Assembly: GCA_000381585.1 (NCBI GenBank)
Contig: KB906737.1
Location: 434,001-498,000 of the forward strand
Source of the DNA: Acidobacteriaceae bacterium KBS 83
GTDB taxonomy: Bacteria; Acidobacteriota; Terriglobia; Terriglobales; Acidobacteriaceae
Reading direction: 5' to 3'
DNA: 64,000 bases
Below, in pieces: positions 16,854 through 24,043 of the stretch. The notes beneath the pieces are model-generated. The model was not told where the DNA came from. It did not search any database and saw only the letters and a program-made list of their open reading frames with translations. Each line of letters begins with the position of its first letter. Position 1 is the stretch's first letter. The position numbers and the translations under genes were made by a program.

Positions 16854-18206
16854 TCAATTCAAGTCTGGTTCAGGCTGAGAATCGCTGGGAAGAGCCCGCA
16901 GATCGCCGAAGAGTGAACTGGGCATTGGGACCCGAAGCACCGTCAAAAGGATGAGGAGGAGAAAGGTCGTTTTCACCTGGGCTCCAAAAATAAAGATGTG
17001 GCCAGCATGGGTAATGACCGCAAGCGAGTTCAGCGGGACGAAGATAACGGCGCATGAGAACAGGAACACGTGTGTCGCCCATGCAGGGATCTCGGCTCGG
17101 CCCGCAGCCACGTCAGCGAGAAGAAATAACAGAAACGCTCCCCACGCTAGGTACATCTGGACGAGCTTGTATTCATAGGAAACCTGAGGCAAAAGGATCA
17201 ACAGAACGATACAAGCGATGCACTGGTTTAAGAGCGGCAGATGGCGCAATCGAAACCAGTAGAGCAACACGGCTCCTATGGGGATCAGAATGGTGTATAT
17301 CCGCAGTGCGCTTTCCATTCCTGAAAAAATTGACCCGAACGGCTGGTCTTCGGTTCTACGTACGTAGTGGTATAGAGAAATAGCCTGCTTGGTCGTAGCA
17401 AAGAGTGACTCGTCGAAGTAGGGACTGACGCGTCCCAGGAGGTAGGTGTCACGCACCCATGGCGCGCTTTTTGAACTGTCGGAGAGAGCCTGACGGATGG
17501 TGGGTCCGACACCAGCGAGCGCGAGTACCGAAAACGCAACAGTGACAGCTATGGCAATGGCAAAGATCCGATACCTGCGCTTGGCCAGAAAGAGGGCAAA
17601 AAGCAGGCCGGGGCTTATCTTCATCGACGTCGCCAGAGCCCATAGGATTGCAGAAGTCAGCATCCGGTTACGCGTATAAGCCACAATTCCCAACAGAATG
17701 AGTACCCAAATCACCGCTTCAATATTTCCGCGAACGATCAAATACCACAGTGGAAACCCAAAGAGTAGAGTGGACCAGACCGCGACCTGCGGGAGCCACC
17801 CGGGGGCGATCCTCTTTACGTGCAACGAAAACCAACAGGTTGCAACGAAGAAAGAGAGGATTGCGAACACCAGATAAGCGGCCAAGGGATTGGGAAACAG
17901 GCGAACGAAGAAGAGGTAAGCGTAGATTGAGGGAACGGGATACGGGAAAGGACACTTGAAATCGGTACGCGAAAGCATGTCAGGCTCACCGAAGTGAGCG
18001 ACGCGTTCGGCGAGGTAGGTAAAATCCGTAAACCAATAAGGGTCGAATATTCTGTGTCCCCTGATGGCAAGGGCGCACACGGCGACGGCGGTCAGCAGCA
18101 AGAGGGTGACAACATACGTGCGAAGGCCCCTGCGGACCTCTGTTCCTGAAAGCGAGCGAGACGTGATTTCGAGCTGCGTCAGGGGGACGTTTTCCGGTGT
18201 GTTCAG
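16854..18206 (-). CDS. GT87-family membrane glycosyltransferase, duplicate copy 2
   Basis: About 450 residues from CTG 18206, or 415 from the conventional TTG at 18101, which lies inside helix 1. AAGGAG sits seven bases before the CTG. The extra N-terminus carries EVRRGLR just before the first helix, as expected for the cytoplasmic side. It shares FFVRLFP, RGNIEAVIWVLILLGIVAYTRNRML, MKISPGLLFALFLAKRRY and LAGVGPTIRQA with copy 1. Its gene is divergent from the methyltransferase-GT2 fusion, and the intergenic region is the source of the duplicated fragment. Function as for copy 1; having drifted apart, the two may use different acceptors. Confidence 0.82.
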   Translation of the reverse strand: MNTPENVPLTQLEITSRSLSGTEVRRGLRTYVVTLLLLTAVAVCALAIRGHRIFDPYWFTDFTYLAERVAHFGEPDMLSRTDFKCPFPYPVPSIYAYLFFVRLFPNPLAAYLVFAILSFFVATCWFSLHVKRIAPGWLPQVAVWSTLLFGFPLWYLIVRGNIEAVIWVLILLGIVAYTRNRMLTSAILWALATSMKISPGLLFALFLAKRRYRIFAIAIAVTVAFSVLALAGVGPTIRQALSDSSKSAPWVRDTYLLGRVSPYFDESLFATTKQAISLYHYVRRTEDQPFGSIFSGMESALRIYTILIPIGAVLLYWFRLRHLPLLNQCIACIVLLILLPQVSYEYKLVQMYLAWGAFLLFLLADVAAGRAEIPAWATHVFLFSCAVIFVPLNSLAVITHAGHIFIFGAQVKTTFLLLILLTVLRVPMPSSLFGDLRALPSDSQPEPDLN

Positions 18207-18219
18207 ACGAACACTCCTT
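18204..18219 (-). promoter_or_regulatory. Ribosome-binding site and CTG start of GT87 copy 2
   Basis: Minus-strand AAGGAG (18214-18219) is followed after seven bases by CTG AAC ACA. It parallels the arrangement at 16670-16687 in the duplicate. An in-frame TAA lies upstream, so few other starts are possible. Confidence 0.5.
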
Positions 18220-18338
18220 GCAGAGAATTAATGCTGGGTGTTGCACATTACAGCTGTGTGTATTTCCGGTTCCCTGAAACGATCGCTGGGTTTGAGAGGT
18301 AAATTTGACGTGTAACGGTGCAGTGGTAGCGTTATTGC

Positions 18339-19811
18339 ATGCCATCCTCCCAGATGCACTCCCCGGAGTCAACTTTCAAGAGACCCTCGGACCAGAGCTC
18401 TGCGTACACGGAAGAGCGCAAGCGCTATTGGGAGGAGTATGCGGCCACTGCTTCGAAGTGGGCGGGCATTCGCCGGTACTATCAGAGCCGGCTGGCGGAG
18501 ATCTATAAGCTGTCCGTTCCCCCCGGCATGCGGATCCTGGAGCTTGGGTGCGGCGATGGGGATTTGCTTGCGAAGCTGGAGCCAGCCTACGGCTACGGCA
18601 TCGATCTCTCGTCGCAACTGATCGACAAAGCGAGGCACAAGTATCCGGGTCTGCACTTCGAGTCGGCGGACGCCAGTGATCTGCAACTGGAGGGCGAATT
18701 CGATTTCATCATCTGCTCTGACCTGCTGAATGATTTGTGGGATGTGCAGAGCGTCTTCGAGCGGATCGCCGACCATTGTCATCCGGGGACGCGGATCCTT
18801 CTCAATTGTTATAGCCGCCTGTGGGAAGGGCCGCGGCGCCTGGCGGAGGGGCTGGGGTTGGCAAAGCCGCAGTTGGGCCAGAACTGGCTGACTGTGGAAG
18901 ACATAGAAAACCTGCTTACGCTTGCAGGCTTTGAAATGATTCGAAGCTCGGCGGAGATCCTGTGCCCTGTTCGCGTACCGCTGGTGGCCACACTGTGCAA
19001 CAGATATCTGGTGAAGGTGTGGCCATTCCGCTGGCTGGGACTGACGAACTTCATCGTGGCGCGGCGCACGCCGGTGGCCAATGCGTCGCCTGATCCAATT
19101 GTCACAGTGGTGGTTCCGGCGCGCAATGAGGCTGGCAATATTGCGGCGATTCTGGATCGAGTGCCGGAGATGGGTGCAGGGACAGAATTGATCTTCGTTG
19201 AGGGGAATTCAAGCGACGGGACGTATGAGCGTATCGAGCAGGAGATCGCGGCGCGGCCGGGCTCAACTGCGAAGTTGTATAAACAGACGGGCAGAGGCAA
19301 GGGGGACGCCGTTCGGCTGGGATTTGAGCGATCGACCGGCGACCTGCTGATGATTCTGGATGCCGACCTGACGGTTCCGCCTGAAGATCTGCCGCGATTT
19401 TATGAGGCGTGGCGCACGGGTCGAGGCGACTTCATCAACGGAGTGCGTCTGGTCTATCCCATGGAGCAGAAGGCAATGCGCTTCTTCAACCTGCTCGGGA
19501 ACAAATTCTTCAGCCTTGCATTCACCTGGCTGCTCAGCCAGAGCGTGAAGGACAGTCTTTGCGGCACAAAGGTCCTGAGCAGAGTTCACTATCAGACGAT
19601 CGCGGCGAATCGAGCTTACTTCGGAGAGATCGATCCCTTTGGCGATTTCGATCTTCTATTCGGAGCGGCCCGCTACAACCTCAAGATCCTCGGGTTGCCG
19701 ATACGCTACCGGGAGCGCAAGTACGGAGAGACGAACATTCAGCGCTGGAAACACGGAGTGCTGCTACTGCGCATGGTTGTGTTGGCGTCACGACGGATTC
19801 GCTTCGTGTAG
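18339..19811 (+). CDS. Methyltransferase - GT2 glycosyltransferase fusion protein
   Basis: 490 residues. The N-terminal half (about 1-235) is a class I SAM methyltransferase with ILELGCGDGDLLAKL and YGIDLSSQLIDKAR. The C-terminal half (about 245-490) is a GT-A glycosyltransferase of family 2: VTVVVPARNEAGNIAAILD, LIFVEGNSSDGT, GKGDAVRLGF and the LMILDADLTVPPEDL metal-binding DxD-like site. The latter resembles dolichol/polyprenyl-phosphate sugar transferases, which make the lipid-linked donor used by GT87 enzymes. That fits the two GT87 genes divergently placed upstream. No C-terminal membrane helices are evident. It is probably co-regulated with GT87 copy 2 through a shared intergenic region. 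Confidence 0.88.
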   Translation: MPSSQMHSPESTFKRPSDQSSAYTEERKRYWEEYAATASKWAGIRRYYQSRLAEIYKLSVPPGMRILELGCGDGDLLAKLEPAYGYGIDLSSQLIDKARHKYPGLHFESADASDLQLEGEFDFIICSDLLNDLWDVQSVFERIADHCHPGTRILLNCYSRLWEGPRRLAEGLGLAKPQLGQNWLTVEDIENLLTLAGFEMIRSSAEILCPVRVPLVATLCNRYLVKVWPFRWLGLTNFIVARRTPVANASPDPIVTVVVPARNEAGNIAAILDRVPEMGAGTELIFVEGNSSDGTYERIEQEIAARPGSTAKLYKQTGRGKGDAVRLGFERSTGDLLMILDADLTVPPEDLPRFYEAWRTGRGDFINGVRLVYPMEQKAMRFFNLLGNKFFSLAFTWLLSQSVKDSLCGTKVLSRVHYQTIAANRAYFGEIDPFGDFDLLFGAARYNLKILGLPIRYRERKYGETNIQRWKHGVLLLRMVVLASRRIRFV

Positions 19812-19829
19812 GTGCTCTGTGAGGCGGGA

Positions 19830-20228
19830 TCAGGAATTGGAGTTCCAGATGTCGACGTGCCATTTCCAACCGCTGTCTTCCTGCTGCCAGTAGACCACGT
19901 ATTTCACTTCCATCTGTGCGGCGGGCTGGCCCGGTGGCTCGACGGTGAGAGTGGCCTTGCCGATTTCGACGGCGGCGTCACCGACGGGCATGACGTCTAC
20001 GGAGGCGAGAACGGCGGATGTGGCATTGGCGGACTGGACCATGTCGCTCCAGAACTTTTTGATCGCTTTCCTGCCGGAAATCATCGGTGCGCCGGGAGGG
20101 AGGATGCGGGCGTTGCGGGTGTAGATGTCGTCCAGAGCTGCGAAATTCCGCTTGCCAAAGACCTCGGAGTTGAAGAGGTCATTGGTGCTCTGCATGGAGC
20201 GCTTGATCTGATCGAGGGTTGCGGGCAT
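19830..20228 (-). CDS. SnoaL-like / DUF4440 protein
   Basis: 132 residues with no signal peptide. The pattern is that of the NTF2-like fold: a helical N-terminus (TLDQIKRSMQSTNDLF), YTRNARILPPGAPMISGRKAIKKFW, and closing beta strands ending KYVVYWQQEDSGWKWHVDIWN. This is the usual DUF4440/SgcJ type architecture, small cone-shaped domains that bind or process small molecules. No catalytic role can be assigned. It is a single gene converging with the fusion protein. Confidence 0.8.
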   Translation of the reverse strand: MPATLDQIKRSMQSTNDLFNSEVFGKRNFAALDDIYTRNARILPPGAPMISGRKAIKKFWSDMVQSANATSAVLASVDVMPVGDAAVEIGKATLTVEPPGQPAAQMEVKYVVYWQQEDSGWKWHVDIWNSNS

Positions 20229-20363
20229 GGCTCAGGAACTGTACGCCTGCATCTAGACTGCCTGCAATGGTTTCGTGTGGCGTGCCGAGGGAGGAATTGC
20301 GAAGAGGCCATGCGATATACTGATCGGAGGCACGATCGCTCGTTTCGAGTGCTGACCCGAGTT

Positions 20364-20716
20364 GGGGGCGTCACGGTTTCGACGGGATTGATTGCGGCTC
20401 GAGAGGCATGCCGGGGTGTGGACACCCGTAATCGCTCACAAAAACAATAGTTGCCAACAACAATCTGGCACTTGCTGCTTAATTAAATAAGTAGCCGTCC
20501 TCCGAGGCTTTGTCTGCGGGCCGAGGCAGGACGTCATACAGCAGGCTGGTTCCCATGGTTAGGTCCGGGCCACGGGGATGAGATCAACGGGCTAGTGGCG
20601 TGCGCATCTTGTCCGTTCTGAGCGCACGTTGCGAAATCTTCGGAACGCGACTACGCATGGAGTCTCTCGGCTGACAGCGATTTCGGACGCGGGTTCGACT
20701 CCCGCCGCCTCCACCA
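20364..20716 (+). ncRNA. ssrA: tmRNA (transfer-messenger RNA)
   Basis: The 5' end GGGGGCG (20364-20370) pairs with CGCCTCC just before the 3' ACCA (ending 20716), forming the alanine-type acceptor stem. The tRNA-like parts GTCACGGTTTCGACGGGATT and GCGGGTTCGACTCCCGCC are typical. The tag reading frame at 20453-20482 is GCC AAC AAC AAT CTG GCA CTT GCT GCT TAA, giving ANNNLALAA, a standard degradation tag ending in ALAA. It rescues stalled ribosomes and marks the product for proteolysis. Length is 353 bases. ssrA 3' ends are frequent integration sites, which matters for the DNA downstream. Confidence 0.97.
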
Positions 20717-20772
20717 TTCCATTTCTCACTTCTACGCTCTTCTCCCGAAAGGGAGAGGCATGCCTAAAGGAA

Positions 20773-21189
20773 GTGCATTCGGTCAAGGAGTATCGGGATT
20801 TGAGTTGCTCGTGTGACACGGTGCGACGTCTCGTCAAGGCCGGCGAAGTCAGGGCATTCAAGCTCATCGTCAATTTCCTCGAAACGGAAACGCCGGTTCA
20901 TTTACGCTTCGCCTCCTTGAGGCTGACTTGCCCGAATTCAGCCGCAGGGCGGCATGAAAGGAAAGGGCCCGCGCAAGCGGCCCTTTTTCTTTGTCTCGTG
21001 AGCTTCATTCGTCACCTCAAGGTCCAGGAACTCACGGTCCGGCTTTTCCTTTACGAACGCGAAAACCGCACCATGCGCCGTGAGCTTGTCTCCGCTTCTA
21101 GCAGCAACGCTCGTCAAGGCAAGATTTTTTTCATTCGTCAGGCGCCGATGCGCACAGAGCAAGCAGCCATTGAGAGCGATCTCAAATAG
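20773..21189 (+). pseudogene. Helix-turn-helix (excisionase-like) remnant downstream of tmRNA
   Basis: The frame from GTG 20773 reads a short stretch that looks like a MerR/excisionase-type DNA-binding helix pair: DTVRRLVKAGEVRAFKL at about 20815-20865. The rest is not recognisable and runs through an intrinsic terminator at 20962-20993, so it is unlikely to be an intact gene. A decayed excisionase next to tmRNA would be a leftover of an integrated element. The call rests on a single short motif. Confidence 0.3.
20962..20993 (+). terminator. Intrinsic terminator downstream of tmRNA
   Basis: Stem AAAGGGCC(C)GC with GCGGCCCTTT around a GCAA tetraloop (one bulged C), followed by a T-rich tail on the plus strand. 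It is about 245 bases past the mature tmRNA 3' end and may end the tmRNA precursor. Confidence 0.75.
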
Positions 21190-21342
21190 CTCGAAGCAGA
21201 GGAACGGCTCGGCGCCCGGACGTCTTCCAGCCCGCGTCAACGATCGAAGTGGGTTCTTCAGAGTGTTCGATCGTTAAAAAGTGATGGGTGGCAGAAACGG
21301 CGCCGCAATCGTGATCACTATGTGACAAAGGAGAAACACCGT

Positions 21343-21786
21343 ATGTTTCGTTTCAAGACTTCCCATCTGATGTTGTTTCCACTGCTGGGCCTGATTCCCG
21401 CCCAAAGCTTCGCAGCGAACTTCTGCATCGCGGTGGCTGGCGGCTTTGGTCATGGCGGCACGACTTTCATCGGCAAAGGCTTTGCTGTGCCAGCGGGAAA
21501 TAATTGCATACCATGGTCGGGCATCACCAAGACCGCTTCCACCGTCATCTTAACGACTACCGGTACGGGGTGCCTTTCGAGCGATGGCAAAGTGCTGACG
21601 GTCAGTGTTATGAATGCCGACCCGCCGTTTTTCGGAGCGGGCCAAGTCCGAGCGGATTACATCCGGATGTCCCGGCCGACGACAAGCGGCAAATTTAGTG
21701 GCCAGGACTTCGGGACCTTCGGCGGAAGTGCAGTACCGGTGACCTGCACGACCGCGTTGTTGAATCTGCCGGCCAACCACGATTAA
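21343..21786 (+). CDS. Small exported protein of unknown function
   Basis: 147 residues from ATG 21343, chosen because AAAGGAG sits nine bases upstream; the GTG at 21322 lies before that site. A signal peptide (SHLMLFPLLGLIPAQSFA) is followed by a glycine- and threonine-rich mature part with four cysteines (FCIAVAGG, NCIP, GCLSS, TCTT), probably two disulfide bonds and a beta-rich fold. I do not recognise the family. It sits alone in a stretch of decayed DNA but has a good ribosome-binding site and signal peptide, so it is likely expressed. Confidence 0.65.
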   Translation: MFRFKTSHLMLFPLLGLIPAQSFAANFCIAVAGGFGHGGTTFIGKGFAVPAGNNCIPWSGITKTASTVILTTTGTGCLSSDGKVLTVSVMNADPPFFGAGQVRADYIRMSRPTTSGKFSGQDFGTFGGSAVPVTCTTALLNLPANHD

Positions 21787-23243
21787 CTCGGCAGATGAAA
21801 AGCTTCTGTGCCAACCGGGTCCGTTCTTGCCTTCAGTGGTCTAGCTGGAAATAGGATGCATGCCTATGCAGCAGGAGACAGCCATGCATCCTACCAGCCG
21901 TTTCAGGACGTCGCACAGCAGGCTGGTTCCAGCGGTGTTGCGATGCATGCCAGCCGGCTGAACCTGCGCGGCCTGAAGATCACCGGAAGATGGCGGCGGC
22001 GGAGTCGCATATATCAGGATTGACGCCTATCTGCTGCTGCGTCGAGCTATAGTGAGCGGATTTATCGATGAGTGGGTGATCATGACTCTGACCTTGCCCG
22101 TTGCCAGTGTCTGATCACGTCCATGATTCCCAGTGTCAAGTCGCCTATAGAGAATTTTTCAGGCGTAGCTGCATCCGATTGTGGTCTCGAGAAGATCACC
22201 GAAAGATTGTCCGAGTAGATAGCGTTCCATCCCAGCAGCGGCAGCACTCGTGCCATGGGCAGTTCCTGGCGTTCGGCACGTCCTCCAACTCTCAGTTCGT
22301 CAGGGTCCTGAATAACTCACCGAATGGTCACCTGGATTTCCAATCGCGGGAGATCATTCATTGCGTGCCGCATCGCCCTTCGTGCCTTAGACGATTGTGC
22401 TCAGCTTGTGTGGCAAGGGGAAACCGCCAGGTGAGGCATACGGCGGAGGCCGGGCATTCGCCAACACGCTCCACTCGGACCGCATCGCCAAATGCATGTC
22501 CGCGGTGTTTGCACGTTATGGCAATTTTTTGCAATGCCGTCAAAATCAAATGTAAGGTCACAGATCCAAAAGGATTGTGGGATCTCAAGCCCCATTCGAC
22601 TTATCGTGCTGCTGCGCTCTCCGCCAGTGTCATATCGGAACTTTCGCAACCCCGCCTCTATATTGTGGAAATCTATTATGTCGATATGGGAAGAGGGAGA
22701 AAGCACTTATTACACTCATGCTCCGATAGTTTTTGTCCATGGGTGCCGAGATCTCATAGGAGCAGTACGTATCTATTCAGTGTGCTGTGCTTTAGAACTA
22801 CCACCTTGGAAGGTAAAAAAGGTATGTAACTTTCACCATGGCGCAAGGCGAGGTGCCTTTTTTCAGGCTGACGCCCCAGTAAGATAGGTTGCCTCGGAGG
22901 AAAGTTTTTTGGTGCAAAGTGTTGTCTCGTCGGATGCTGTATGCATCTATATCTGTTAGTTTCCACTTCAATGGTTTCTGCCTACGAAGCTCGGGCCGAG
23001 AGTAAACGGAGATGTTGCGGTATCCGCTCAAATCTCTTTCTACTTCCCGTCCTGAGCTGAGTGCTTCTGAGTCTGACCGGTGTACGGCTCCCGCAGACTT
23101 CCGAAGCAAGTAGATGAGGTTGTCGAGCTCTTCGAAGACGCGCAATATCTTCCGCTCAGACTGGCCCGGTGAGAATATGCGCTCCGGCCATCAAGGCGAG
23201 GCGCAGGGCCCTACGACAAACTCAACTGAAGCGAAGGGCAGAT
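21787..23243. other. 1.4 kb degenerate stretch without an intact gene
   Basis: Several open frames exist here (for example plus strand 22101-22829) but their translations are rich in Arg, Ser, His and Cys and resemble no protein. Base composition is lower in GC than the flanks. The only coding-like scraps are on the minus strand: 22080-22316 (membrane glycosyltransferase-like tail) and about 22798-23180 (frame reading RVFEELDNLIYLLRKSAG, unrecognised). Together with the tmRNA 1.1 kb upstream this suggests an eroded integrated segment. Confidence 0.5.
22080..22316 (-). pseudogene. C-terminal remnant resembling a membrane glycosyltransferase
   Basis: The frame ending at TGA 22080-22082 reads ELPMARVLPLLGWNAIYSD, then NLSVIFSRP and a short tail. 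LLGWNAIYSDNLSVIF is the sort of C-terminal beta pair (W-x-x-x-Y-x-D-x-x-x-V-x-F) that closes the extracytoplasmic domain of acidobacterial membrane mannosyltransferase-like proteins. An in-frame TGA at 22317-22319 cuts it off upstream and there is no start codon, so it is a fragment. Recognition is from pattern and is tentative. Confidence 0.3.
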
Positions 23244-23984
23244 GTGAAAACTTTCAGCGGCGCAGTTTTAATGCTCTTAGTACTCGTGGCACCCGCGTTG
23301 GCGGGCGGCCAAGCGATTCCCTCTAGCGCGGCCTCGTCGGGCGATCTCGCCGGCGCAAGCCGCTGGGAGTGGAATCACGATAAAGGCACACCTGGGACTT
23401 CCATCGGGTATAGCTCGTATCCCGTCGGCGGTCCATCGCTGGATGGGAAAGCGAGGGAATTCTCCGTAAAGTACTGGCACTATGGCGGGGAGATATATCA
23501 CCTCACGTATGGCAATGATAGATATGCTACTCATTTCGTCTACGACACCTACATCTATCTTGCAAATCCCGACCAGGTACAAAATCTGGAGCTGGATGTG
23601 AACCAGGTGATGTCCAATGGCAAAACTGTGATCTTCGGCACCCAGTGTTCCAGCATTTCGAAAAGGTGGGACTACGCCTACCAGACCAAGAACCACCCTC
23701 ACTGGCGTGCGTCCAATATTCCTTGCAACCCAAGGACCTGGTCTGCAAACAAGTGGCATCACGTAAGGATTGCCATGCATCGCAGCAGCACGGGAGTTGT
23801 CACGCATGACTGGGTAAGTCTGGATGGGGCTACGCATTATTTCCAAAACGCAACCGCATCTGCGGCCTTGTCTCTGGGCTGGGGGGAAGGCACGCTGATT
23901 CTGAATATGCAGGTCGACGGCGAATATTCAGGCAGAGGATCGATCAAAGGCTACTTAGACAAAATCACTATGTATCGCTGGTGA
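23244..23984 (+). CDS. Exported lectin/LamG-like beta-sandwich protein
   Basis: About 247 residues from GTG 23244, which has AAGG nearby and directly precedes a signal peptide (KTFSGAVLMLLVLVAPALAG). An earlier ATG at 23169 would add 25 mostly basic residues. The mature protein has the alternating strand pattern and aromatic clusters of a concanavalin-like jelly roll: WEWNHDKGTPGTSIGYSSYP, REFSVKYWHYGGEIYH, NKWHHVRIAMHRS and a closing GYLDKITMYRW. KWHHVRI is typical of LamG/glucanase-like folds. No catalytic acid pair is evident, so glycan binding is more likely than hydrolysis. Confidence 0.7.
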   Translation: MKTFSGAVLMLLVLVAPALAGGQAIPSSAASSGDLAGASRWEWNHDKGTPGTSIGYSSYPVGGPSLDGKAREFSVKYWHYGGEIYHLTYGNDRYATHFVYDTYIYLANPDQVQNLELDVNQVMSNGKTVIFGTQCSSISKRWDYAYQTKNHPHWRASNIPCNPRTWSANKWHHVRIAMHRSSTGVVTHDWVSLDGATHYFQNATASAALSLGWGEGTLILNMQVDGEYSGRGSIKGYLDKITMYRW

Positions 23985-24043
23985 GATAAAGGCCGAGAGG
24001 ATGCCGCGGCCATTTGATGCACGGCGGGTAAAGCGGCCGCGCT

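Noticed and set aside
20938-21240. 100-residue minus-strand frame downstream of tmRNA
   Set aside because: It has fairly coding-like codon use but matches nothing I know and overlaps a plus-strand terminator and helix-turn-helix remnant. Too uncertain to annotate.
22101-22829. 242-residue plus-strand frame in the degenerate region
   Set aside because: The product is Arg/His/Ser/Cys-rich with no hydrophobic core or motif, and a minus-strand protein scrap overlaps it.
22798-23180. Minus-strand frame reading RVFEELDNLIYLLRKSAG
   Set aside because: It looks somewhat protein-like, but only a TTG start is available and no family is recognised. Mentioned under the degenerate region only.
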